Positions 51,548-61,395 of a DNA stretch of 64,000 nt are shown here, piece after piece. Each line of letters opens with the position of its first letter. Position 1 is the stretch's first letter. The DNA is from Emmonsiellopsis sp. PD_33. Lineage: Eukaryota > Ascomycota > Eurotiomycetes > Onygenales > Ajellomycetaceae. The DNA is taken from contig JANTQF010000035.1 in assembly GCA_032988165.1 (NCBI GenBank), positions 62,001-126,000 on the forward strand, given 5' to 3'. A program made the translations under genes and the position numbers. The notes under the pieces were generated by a model. The model worked only from the letters and a program-made list of their open reading frames with translations. It did not search any database and was not told where the DNA came from.

Positions 51548-52417
51548 TTAAAAAAACTCCTCCTCCTCCTCCTCATCCTCCTCCTCCTCCTCATCCTCCT
51601 CCTCCTTATCCTTCTCCTCATCCTCCTCCTCCCCCTCTTCCTCCACCTCTCCATCCTCAACAATCCACTTCTCCTCCTCCTCCTCATCCTCCTCCTCCTC
51701 CTCATTAGAGGTGAGGACAACCTCAAACTTATCCTCTGGTACCTCCTCTGGCAGAGGCAGCTCCTCATGACAGGCCAGATCAACCTAGGCATCAAAATCA
51801 GCCATCTTCTGATCAGCTGTGTTGGCATCAACCCCAGCAGCAAGGAGATTGGCCCAGCTAGAGAGCAATGCAGCCTCTTCAATGTCCTGAATCATCATGC
51901 ACATGTGAGAGGCAAAGAGGTTCTTAATCCCCTTCTCATTGCAAACCTGCTAATTCATTCAATTAGATTAGAAGAGCATTACCAAAGAGTGTGACTAGAA
52001 CTCTTACCTGCTTGGGCTTTTTAGCCTCACACTCCAGAATTCCCTTGACCTACTCCTGGCAGCATTTCTTCTCAGCAGCCTTCTTTGTGGCCTCCTCCTG
52101 CTCCACCTTCACCTCATACCATTTCTAAGAGTGCTCCTAATTCCAACACTTCTGCATCAGCTGCTCCACTACCTCCTTCTCTAATTTCTCATGCCCAGTC
52201 TCATCAGCCTCATTCCTAGCACAGATTAGCTGAATTCATATACAAGTATTATCATAGATCATTATCATTTGTTTCCCTCATGCAGCTTCTTCAGTGTGAC
52301 ATGGCACACCTTGTGGTTGGCCTCACCCCATTTGAATGCTTCCTTCTTGGGCCCCTCAAGCTGGTGGCAATGCTCACAGGCCTTAGTTGTATAGATCTTG
52401 GAGGCAGGTGAAGACAT
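51548..52417 (-). pseudogene. Acidic Cys-containing protein of the hAT element, function unknown
   Basis: Starts MSSPASKIYTTKACEHCHQLE at 52417. The N-terminal segment has C-x2-C and later Cys, a possible small zinc site (CEHC...NHKVC). An intron is likely after LHEGNK (near 52265) and another around 51965-52010 (GTAAGAG donor, containing a GGTAAYRC dyad). The middle is a Lys/Glu-rich helix. The last 60 or so residues are almost only Glu and Asp, encoded by CTC/CTT repeats at 51556-51700 on plus, and end EEEEFF-stop. Three or four stops (Gln/Trp positions) interrupt it. Acidic tails of this kind occur in histone chaperones and HMG proteins, a parallel only. Confidence 0.6.
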
Positions 52418-52888
52418 GACTGGTGGTGGTAGTAGGAGAGAGCAACAATTATGATAGTGGGATAGAGATATCAAAAGAGGAGAGGTGGGATAGTGGTAGG
52501 AAAAGAAGGGAAGAAAGAGAAGAAGAGGAGGAAAAACAAAAAGGTAGGGAGAATTTCTCTAATCTAAAAGCAGGTTGTTTACATTTGATGCATCTATATT
52601 TGATATTCTTTGTATGGTGTTGCCAGGCAATTCATATCAGGGATAGACCCAGGTGATGGTTACAGGTTGCTAGGGTAGCTGGTTGAAGTTGGAATTTCAA
52701 TAACATTTCTTTTTTTTCCCCTCCTCTTCCCCTCTCTCTTCTTCTTTTCTCTATCTATCCTATTCCTCCTCTCCCACCATTCCAATCAGCTGTGTCTCTA
52801 TCTCCCCTGCCCTTTATCCAAATGCATCAATACCCCCTCCCCCAATTCAAAAATGCCAAAGTACACCCCCCTCCCCTGCCAAGCAGTG
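52418..52888. other. Divergent promoter between the acidic gene and the H3-fold gene
   Basis: About 470 bp with a purine-rich then pyrimidine-rich strand switch (GA-rich 52480-52560, CT-rich 52700-52830), as expected for a two-way fungal promoter. No coding signal. Confidence 0.5.
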
Positions 52889-53455
52889 ATGAAAAATAGT
52901 GCACCCAGTTGCAAAGCAGCCTATGAGGCATGCATCACTGAGTGGGAGGCCAAGTGGGATTGATACCATGCTGAGCTCCCCAATGCCTTGAGAAACTACT
53001 GGGTCAAATGCAATCCCAAGCCCCACCACTACTGCAATAAGAACAGTAAGTTATGGTTATGCTTTTCAGTAATGCTCAGCAGCTCATTCAGGTCAATAGA
53101 GTGGATTCAGAAGGTCTAGTTCTATCAGAAATCTGGGGAGCTCATTTTCATCAAGGCTGTGATGGCATGTCTGATCCACAAGATTAATGGTGGGAAGCAT
53201 TGCTTCCAGTGCTCTGCCCTCAATGCCATCTAGTTGGCAGTGGAAACAGCCCTCACCATCCTTTTTAAGTGTAAGTTAACTACTCTACTAAGTCTACTAA
53301 ATATGTATACTGATTATATTATGAATATAGGTAGAGTTAAAATGATGGTGCATGGAAAGCAGTTGACTCTCAGGGTCAAGGATATGTGGTTGATGAGGGA
53401 GGTGGTGGATGCAATTGGGTTGGAGTACTTTGGGCAGACTGCCCCCAAGGTTTAA
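52889..53455 (+). pseudogene. Histone H3-fold protein encoded within the hAT element
   Basis: Exons 52889-53045, 53100-53270 and 53331-53455 (introns of 54 and 60 nt, both GTAAGT...TAG). After splicing, KPHHYCNKNKWIQKV aligns with the H3 KPHRYRPGTVALREI segment, FYQKSGEL with RYQKSTEL, FQCSALNAI(Q)LAVETAL with FQSSAVMALQEACEAYL, and HGKQLTLRVKDMWL with HAKRVTIMPKDIQL. Spacing from Tyr of KPHHY to YQKS, and from LF to the HxK motif, is identical to H3; only the loop before the main helix is three residues shorter. The N-terminal 40 residues do not resemble an H3 tail. Three in-frame stops (TGA near 52961; TAG at 53116 and 53231), at codons compatible with Arg/Trp or Gln, break the frame. Role unknown: H3 or CENP-A mimicry is conceivable. 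Confidence 0.75.
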
Positions 53456-53662
53456 GAGGGTTTTTTAATGTTTTTGTGTGTTTTTAGTTTTTTAGTTTTT
53501 TTAGTTTAGGGTTGGGGCTGGGGCCTTCAGGCAATGAAAAGTAATAATATTTGGTAATGCTTGCTGGTGCAAATCTCCCAATTTGAAATTATTGTATGGT
53601 GTGTGGCAGGGCTGCTACTGGCTTGGCACCATTAGTAACACACATGATTATGATTAGGTAAT
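53456..53662. other. Subterminal spacer of the hAT element
   Basis: T-rich tract after the H3-fold stop, then a GGTAAYRC dyad at 53539. No gene. Confidence 0.5.
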
Positions 53663-53673
53663 ATTGTGGTATT

Positions 53674-53724
53674 CCTAGTCCTGTTTGGTCCCATATATAG
53701 ATAATGGGACCAAACAGGACCAGG
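53674..53724. repeat. Subterminal hairpin of the hAT element
   Basis: Arms 53674-53693 (CCTAGTCCTGTTTGGTCCCA) and 53705-53724 are inverted copies around a TATATAGATAA loop and contain the GGTCC/GGACC motif also found in the terminal repeats. Confidence 0.8.
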
Positions 53725-53922
53725 ACTGAAAAGATAGATATATAACATGATTTATGAGTAAAATATTCCTTTATAACATGATCCTGAACTAATTTATCTA
53801 TACTTAACATGATATAGTATCTATATTAAAGTGATTTTACATAAAAATGGACTAATATATTAAGTAAAATGATAAGGGTATACTTTAATCCTGGTCCCAA
53901 CATGGTCCCAGCGGCCAGTCTA

Positions 53923-53930
53923 GACATCTT
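53923..53930. repeat. hAT target-site duplication GACATCTT, right copy
   Basis: Identical to 48370-48377. Confidence 0.95.
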
Positions 53931-55345
53931 CCATTCAAGAATGTCCTATAATATGAACCTATACAACAGTTCTCAGAGTCAAATTAATGAATATATACTG
54001 AGATGCATACAGCCAACTAGTAGTGAAATACACAATGAAAACTTCCAGTCTCTTCCACACTAATTTCATTGATCTTTACATCTGATAAGACACAGCTTTC
54101 CATGCATCATGAGGATTAGATATCTTGACCTATTTACTTTACCATTAGAAATCTTCTATATAAAATTTACTGTGCACAAAAGACAATCAGTCTTCAGAAG
54201 ATCACCTATCTTCCTATTATTAAGAAGATTGACTATATCATAAAGACCAGGCTTTATCATGCTTGTATGGCTGAGATACTTAAATGTAAGTCTTACTACT
54301 AATATCCTACTAGTAGATACTAATAATGCTGTAGCTATTAAGGCCTTGAGTACAACTAACATGTTTATTAAATGTGCTGATGATTATATTTGATACTACT
54401 TCTCAGTATTAGCTGGATTCATAACTGACTATAAAGAGTAAATCTTAATTACTAGTATAAAAAACAATAGATATTATTTGATCTGCCTTGTTCCTCCTTC
54501 AGAGTGTTAAGATCTATTAAAGGTCTTTTCAACATGCATATATAAGTAGATGCAGAACTAGATTTAGCAGTAGTAAGATGATCTCTTATCTATTAATTCT
54601 GACATAACAGTTCATAATATTAACTTCTTTGCCTGGTACCACCCATGAATTAATATCTATGAAGTGATGATGATTGATATTCTCCACCAGTTACTTAAAA
54701 ATATAGTTTAATATCTAGTTGAATAGCTTTAGGAAATGATGATAGACCTTATTAAACCTACATGATAAATTAAGAATCAGGAAGCTCTATTAATATCCTA
54801 AGTAGGTAGAACTGAACAGCTTGATGACTAATTTAATCATATTTCTTATTATTTAGATCTTTAGCATTTTATCAACTTTAACTACTTTAAACAGTGGTCT
54901 AGGTTACAGTATAAGGCTCTATCATAACAGTTAATTCTAGTTATCACCTCTTTATTACTCCATTATTTGCAACCTACTCTTCTATATGCTCATACTGTGG
55001 TTAACTTTCTATTCTATATGTAGTACTACTCCTATGATGATAAAATTCTGAGGTACTTAAAGAATATCTTGAAATAGATTAACACTCTTAAATAGGCATT
55101 TCATTATTATCATATATCTTATAAGAAATGTCATTTATATAAAGTTGACTACTTCAACTTCACAAAATTTTATGTCCTTATCCACTATATCAAGTTCATT
55201 TGTAAATACAGAACCCTGAATGGCTTTAATACTGAGCACAGTGAGACTAGTTATAAATACCATGTAAAGGCCTATTACTGTAATACTAATAAATGTATTG
55301 GCAATAAATAGCAGCTGATCAAACACAGTCAGCAACATATATATA
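53931..55345 (+). pseudogene. Plavaka/CACTA-like transposase relic, right segment
   Basis: After many stops, a clean stretch at about 54870-55330 reads as transposase C-terminus: FKQWSRLQYKALS, then HYIKFICKY and GFNTEHSETSYKYH at about 55180-55265, then a Cys-rich AYYCNTNKC. The NTEHSE...HK pattern is what I know from fungal Plavaka/KDZ-type transposases near their C-terminus. Read on + and interrupted by the hAT insertion upstream. Confidence 0.5.
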
Positions 55346-55374
55346 TATTAGAGTCAGAGAACTAGTATTGTAAA

Positions 55375-55729
55375 CCTGATCCATAAACCTGCTAGGTTTC
55401 AAACCTGAAAAGAAAAAAGCCTTATATTAGGCCTGAGGCATCAAACCCAATGGGCTTTTTCAAACCTAATGGGTTGGTGCTAGTCCTAAATAGGCTTAGT
55501 GCCAGTCATATTAGGCTTAGTGTAGTCCCAATGTGGTTAGTGTACTCAGGCCTTGACACACTAATCCAGATTTAGAATGCATTAAGCCTAATATGGCCAG
55601 CACTAAGTCTATTTGGGACTAGCACCAACCTGCAACAGGCTTTTCAGATTGACCCCCCCCAATCTGATAACTCATTCAGGCAGGCACCTGAGGCAGTTTT
55701 TCAACCTAAATCCAAAAAAAAACAACACT
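55375..55729 (-). repeat. Right terminal inverted repeat with internal hairpin
   Basis: Reverse complement partner of 47344-47698, including the same internal stem. A run of eight or nine C at about 55650 replaces GGGTC-type sequence of the left copy. Confidence 0.88.
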
Positions 55730-55732
55730 ATT
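55730..55732. repeat. Candidate 3-bp target duplication ATT, right copy
   Basis: Partner of 47341-47343. Confidence 0.55.
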
Positions 55733-58700
55733 CAATGCACACCTGCATGGCAAGGGGTGCTTGGCAGGTAGCAGTGAGACTATATCTGGTTGACTAATGA
55801 AAAGGCTGATAATAGGAATAAGACAAGAGATATACCTTTTTAAGAGTAGATAGTTAGTCAGCTCTTACTAATATTAACTGTAATTGATCCTGATGTTTGA
55901 GTAAAGAAGGATGAAAGAATCTCCAACTAAAATAAAAATACATACTATACTGAGATATTTATTAATATCCTCTGATTATATTTCAGAAAGCTGCATGATG
56001 TTCATAGCATATATGAAGTAAAGATATATGTAAACTTAGAGCTCAATCTATCAGATAATAATTCAGATTGCCTATAAAAGTATCATTTCTATTCAGTGAA
56101 AGCTATACAGTGAGATGCTCATCTTATTCCAACATAGCTTAGTAATATACATGCAAGATCCCCTACCAAATGATTCTACATTAATAATTATATTAACTAA
56201 GACTAATATAATAATTTGTATAGTGAAATGTGATTAGAAGATGAACTTCAAGCAGCAAATAAATGATCAATCTAGTTAAAAGTTAGTATTAGAGAGGAAG
56301 TGGAAGATGAAGAGAGCAGTATGAATAAGAAAAATGAGAAGAATGATGACTTAAATAAAGATAATATTTCAAATGAATTAAATGATGATTTAAATAGCAA
56401 TTTAATAGATTCAGATGATGAATAGTAAGAAGTTATAAAGAGTACATTCTTTAGCTTAAGTTGATAGGCAGGAAAGAAACACATTTCTCAGCTTAAGCTA
56501 AGCAGAATAGCTTAACTTAAGCTAAGAAATGTGCTCCTCTTAACTAACATGCAGGCTAAAGTATTATTTAAGTGTCCTGCTGACTTAAGCTGAGGAATGT
56601 GTTTCTTTCCTGCCTGCCAGCTTAAGCTAAGGAATGTGCTATTATTTAAGTTATAATGCATACTGGTATTTATTTAGGCAGATCAGTAAAAAAAAAATAA
56701 GTAGTCACATACTTAGATTTGAATCTGGGCTATCACCTTAAGGAATGATTGAATCACATAACTTCCATGTTCATATAGATTAATTAGCTATTAAGATTAA
56801 TAAATCTATAAGAATAATTCTAATAGGTTGATTATGCAAGTATCTATACATCTATCACTATTTAGTATTACTTATTCAGATAGCTTATTTTTCAACTAAA
56901 ACATATTAAATCTTAATAATATGATGTGATCTCATTGTGAAATACATCATAAATTCTATTAAAAAGCTAATGCATGCTAAATACACAGGTTTCAGTGATA
57001 GAATTATGTGGCTGTGGTGTGGTGATGTGCTTGATTATAGGTGTAATAAAATATATATATAATTTATACCCTCTATTAGTAGCTAATATTTACTACTACC
57101 ACAGTAATGCTACATCAACCAGTTTGCACAACATCTACTGGCAGATGACAACTTGAATAAAGTCATAAGAGCTAGCTATAAAAACATACTTTAAGATCAT
57201 ACTAACATCATTGTTCTTGTCAGTGTTAAATTGATTACACTGAGAAGGAAGATGACTTTTTACTATACAGAATATAATAGCTCAGGGTTTGAACCTAGTC
57301 AAGCACAGCATGAATTTTATATTTTATTTGATAGTAGTAGTATTAATCCTCTACTAGTAGGATAGCCTGGCTTAAGCTGAGAGATATGATCTAAATTCCC
57401 ATGTTATATATAGTGAGATTAATATTCCTTCAACCCAGACACATCAGAACTGTCAAGTCAAGAAGAGCTGTTATCTATGAAAAACATCATTAATTATATG
57501 ATGTACTGTAATTATAAGTCCCAGTAAAAATAAATGAGTTTAAAAGTAGATAATAAGAGGTAGAGTAGGACTTAGAGGGTCTATAAATATATTACTATTA
57601 TGTATTTACTGCTAATATAATTCAACATTCATTATGTCTTTAAATATTACTACTATTTTTTGTAGATGCATACAAGTCAAGCATTCATCCCATCCTCACT
57701 ACATAATTGAATAGTATGATGTTGCAGGGCATACTATGTGAGTAAATAGTACTTAAGGTTAAGGCATTCTTAAAGGTTGATAGTGTAGCATATTATGATA
57801 TATATACATTATTGGAGAGGGGGATAGCAAGGTATAGGCTTCTAGGTTTAAATTTATAAAGGAAGCAAAGCAAGAGGAAATTGCTGCTAATGTTTAAGTA
57901 TGTATATGAGAGTTACCCTCAGATATTCCAAAATATCTTATTAGTAGCTAGGGATAATTGCCTGGATGCTATAGCCTGACAGTGCAAGAACAATCAGAGA
58001 TGACATAAGTCATAGAGGAATAAAAGGTTACTTGACAGCACTGTGACTATTAATGAAAGTAATGATTGCATGTCAGTGGATAATTAACCAGAGAATTGAG
58101 ATAGCATTATCAACCTTCAAAGATAAGAGGAGGACTTAAAGGAGAGAGTTCCAATAAGATAATATACTCAGCAGGTAATGATACACAATCTTGAAATAGA
58201 TTTAGTAGTAATATATCTGATAGATGATTTAATACCAGATATAAATAATAAGAAGACTTGAAAAGAGAATAATTTGAACTATGTACTGTTAAGTCTTCTC
58301 TATAAACTCATTGAAAGGGAGCTTTTAATAACCTATAATCAGTATAAAATATGATATCTAGGCTTCAGTCAGTTTGATCTAGTGCAGATATGCAGTGAAC
58401 ATTCTTTTTAAATAATAATGAAAGAGATAGATACTTATGGCTGGGAATGATATAAGTTTTATGTTACTAATAAAATAGAATAAATCATCTTAAAGCTAGG
58501 TTTTTAGGTATGTATACTGCAATTTATTGTTGATAGTCATCAGTCAAAAAAGACTAACTTAAATACACTAATAAAAAGAAATACTTCTATCTGCTACTAA
58601 TTAGTAGATGAGACATTATGTGTGATTCTTTATTTATCTTCTCACTTACTTGAATGTAAACTTTACTCTACAGGTAAAATTTATTAGCACTTCTCACACC

Positions 58701-61076
58701 TAAATTCTTCTTTCATATCTATTGTTGTACCCAACTGAACATCAACATCATACAAGAACCTTAGGTGCTAATAAGTATGAACTCCTCACTTAGTTCTATA
58801 TATAGTACTTGACTTAAGCTCAGTCCTGGCTTAAGCTGAGGACTCTATACTTGAAATTTACTGATTAGAATATAATAAGCACTTACTATAATAAATTCTT
58901 ATTCTATAATTACACCATTCAGTCTTACATGAGTCTCAACTACATCCTCATGTTCTGTACAGTCCTTAGCTTAAGCTAGAGCTAAGTTTAAGCTAAGTAT
59001 TATTTGCCCAAGCATCACTACATTAGCTCTGGCTTAAGCTAAGGACTATCTGCCACAACATACTAAATATAAGATAATAGGTCCTAAATAAGAGTAAAAT
59101 GACTTCATGACATCAAAAACACTCTGGAGTAAACACAGCTGATGCCCAGAAAAATAATTCTCAAGCTAATTAGAGAATAGTAGTATCTTTACCTCCTCAT
59201 AGAGGGACTAATTATAATCAAAATATTATAGGGGGTAAATCACCATTATTATCATCAGAGCCTTCTAATGTAAGTCTAAGTCAGTAGGATGAATCTCAGC
59301 AATCTAATGAATAAATTGATTAAAGACATGATTTACAGCCTATTCAGAGGATGCTAGCATCTTCTTCCCCTCAGCCCAGTCAATAAATTGATTTCCAAAA
59401 CAATATTATTAACCCAGGTCTGTTAGAGGTTCAGATTGATTATTTTGATATATCCTTTTAATACTATATTAATCCCTATTAACATTTAGATGTTTAGGAA
59501 CCATCAGTGAGACATCTATGAGTATCATAATTAATGATGAGTGATAGTAGCTTTCTGCCTATAAATATCTGAGTTCATTAACTGTTAATAAAATTGTTTG
59601 GTATAGAGCTTTAAGAGTCATAAGAGTCATGATACTGAGGTTGATGTAGAGAGGTTTTATAAGTTAGAATAATAGATTTATTATAATAATGTAGTAAGTA
59701 TGATTTATTTTTCTATCTTTCTCAGCTATACAATGAATACTAACTACTACAAATTGCTGAGTAGGATCTTTCTAATGATGATTTTAACCTAACTATGGAG
59801 AGAGATTGGAAGAGATGCAAAATCAATGATGCTCTAACCTCAGGTATCTCTGAGGATGAAATTAATGATTTGGAAAGTAAGGATAGATCAGATTTTAATC
59901 TAACTTCAGGATTATACTATGAAGTTATAGGTAGTAATATTGTCTAGAACTTAGAGTAGATGGAGATTATAAGATGAAGTAAGGTAGATTATTCAGTAAC
60001 AAATAGAAGAATTTTAAACATGGTAAAGAACCTCTTGGTCACATAGTTATTTACTGGGGTTAACTGAGATCATAAGGTTAATGTGTGCCTAACATCATGG
60101 CTATTAATAGTTGGTAAGAATCATATGAATCACCTTGTCATGAGTGCTTGGCTATTCACTAGGGATTATAATAATCAGGATAAAAATAAGTTTGAGTCAG
60201 AGCTTGATAATAAGGATAGTATATCTAAGATTCTATTACCAGAAGAGGTAAGAGAGGTATGTATATGATACTCTAAATTGAAGTTTTATAGTATAGATGA
60301 AAGGCTATCTAATATGTAATAAATTATTGATGATATAGATACCTAATAAGGCCATTTCAATGCTAAATTTTAGGAGATAGTAGATGCATATCACTTTACT
60401 AAACTGAATAATCTAAGGGGATAGATTACACAGTTATTAAGGGATGATAACTTTATAGTGATATCTGAGGAAGGGAAGATATATATCATACTAGTAGAGC
60501 CTGAAGTTATGAATGCTTGAACTAACTTAACAGTGTATAGAATGTAAAGGGTCATTTTCTATTTAATATTATTATATGAGATATAGTCAAGTGTTTCTTT
60601 GGCTGGAGAGCATTTAGACTGGGTATTAATACTCTGATGATAAAGTAGTTTAATCTAATTTCAGCTAGAGTAGTAATGGTAGTAGCAGGTAGGATATACC
60701 ATGTGATAACAGAGTATAAAGGGATAGGAACACATAAGGTATCTAAGGTAGAGGCTTTTCAGAGTGAGTGTAAGATATTATTTACTGGATATAATATTAA
60801 TTGGTGCTAACATATAGTGCAGGAGTATACAAATGAATGTATAATACATGATGTAAACAAAAGAAGCTGTGAAAGATGAAGGTTACAGAGATCTTACAGA
60901 AGAAAGTAATGAAGATAGTAGGAAAAGAGGTAATAATTAAGAAGGAGAAGATACAGTTTATTGAAAGTACTTTTATTAATTTAATTGAAGATCTTGAGAA
61001 TATTAAGTAATAATAGTTATTATATTTATAAATTGCAAATATTAATCATATTAATATAACTATAGGTTTACTGTTC
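55733..61076. other. Strongly decayed block, probably the continuation of the SNF2-bearing segment
   Basis: Stop-rich throughout. An acidic frame lies at about 56275-56420 (EVEDEESS...NDDLNSNLIDSDDE). A cleaner frame at 60592-60810 with one stop reads FFGWRAFRLGINTLMIK...VVMVVAGRIYHVITEY, which I do not recognise but which looks like real former coding sequence. It has the same palindrome family as 40.4-47.8 kb, so both sides may belong to one older element split by the Plavaka-like insertion. Confidence 0.4.
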
Positions 61077-61170
61077 TCAGCTTAAGCTAAGAAGAGTATG
61101 ACAACACAGTATTAACTATCCTCAGCTTAAGTTAAGGAGAGTGTGCATTAACTGTTCTCAGCTTAAGCTA
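56458..61170. repeat. Dispersed palindrome family CTNAGCTTAAGCTNAG, right cluster
   Basis: Copies near 56458, 56494, 56512, 56583, 56612, 57370, 58812, 58832, 58968, 58985, 59033, 61080, 61122 and 61156. Spacing is irregular, and local pairs occur at 56458-56630, 58812-58845, 58968-59045 and 61080-61165. Confidence 0.75.
56466..56612. repeat. 147-bp foldback with 31-bp arms
   Basis: GGCAGGAAAGAAACACATTT...CTTAAG at 56466-56496 is the inverse of 56582-56612 with one mismatch. Both arms end in the AGCTTAAGCT core, so two palindrome copies form the ends of a larger stem. Confidence 0.85.
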
Positions 61171-61395
61171 AGAATAGTGTGTCAATTGAGGAGAGAGTAT
61201 CAATTGAGGATATTGTGCCAATTAAGGTTAATATGCTAATCAAGGAAAGTGTGCCAATCCAGAATGGTATGCTAATTAAGGAAAGTGTATCAATTAAGAA
61301 TAGTGTGTAAACTGAAGATGATGTGTCAATGGAGGACAGTATATTAATAGAGGATAGTGTGTCAATTAAGGAAATTATATTAATTAGAGGATGTA
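61150..61395 (+). repeat. 18-bp tandem repeats encoding a six-residue repeat
   Basis: About 13 imperfect units of AGTGTGTCAATTGAGGAT type. In one frame they translate as SVSIED/ESVPIK-like hexapeptides with a single stop, so this was a protein repeat. It follows a short decayed charged frame (about 60900-61020). Confidence 0.8.

Larger units (their letters stand above)
48666..53561. repeat. Recurring 22-bp GGTAAYRC dyad inside the hAT element
   Basis: Two GGTAAT/CG/AC half-sites about 12 bases apart, on either strand, near 48666-48688, 49138-49160, 50661-50684, 51294-51314, 51974-51994, 53054-53077 (weaker) and 53539-53561. All lie in presumed introns, UTRs or spacer. Possible transposase-binding or splicing-related repeats. 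Confidence 0.65.
48378..53922. mobile_element. hAT superfamily DNA transposon, 5545 bp, with three genes
   Basis: Perfect 22-bp terminal inverted repeats beginning TAGACTGGCCGCTGGGACCA, flanked by GACATCTT. It carries a hAT transposase (minus), an acidic Cys protein (minus) and an H3-fold protein (plus). Subterminal TGGTCCC/GGGACCA motifs recur near 48606, 48645, 53685, 53706, 53892 and 53903. It is less AT-rich than the sequence around it and has longer open segments, consistent with the most recent insertion in the nest. Confidence 0.95.
47344..55729. mobile_element. DNA transposon with 355-bp terminal inverted repeats (Plavaka/CACTA-like), split by a hAT element
   Basis: The left 355 bp (47344-47698) matches the reverse complement of the right 355 bp (55375-55729) along its length; both begin AGTGTTGTTTTTTTTT from the outside. 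Without the nested hAT insert the element is about 2.8 kb. A decayed protein frame remains between the repeats. The superfamily call rests on the C-terminal transposase-like signature and the 3-bp duplication, and is tentative. Confidence 0.8.

Noticed and set aside
61077..61395. Regular repeats that might suggest a CRISPR array
   Set aside because: Units are contiguous 18-mers without spacers, in a eukaryotic genome; a coding minisatellite fits better.
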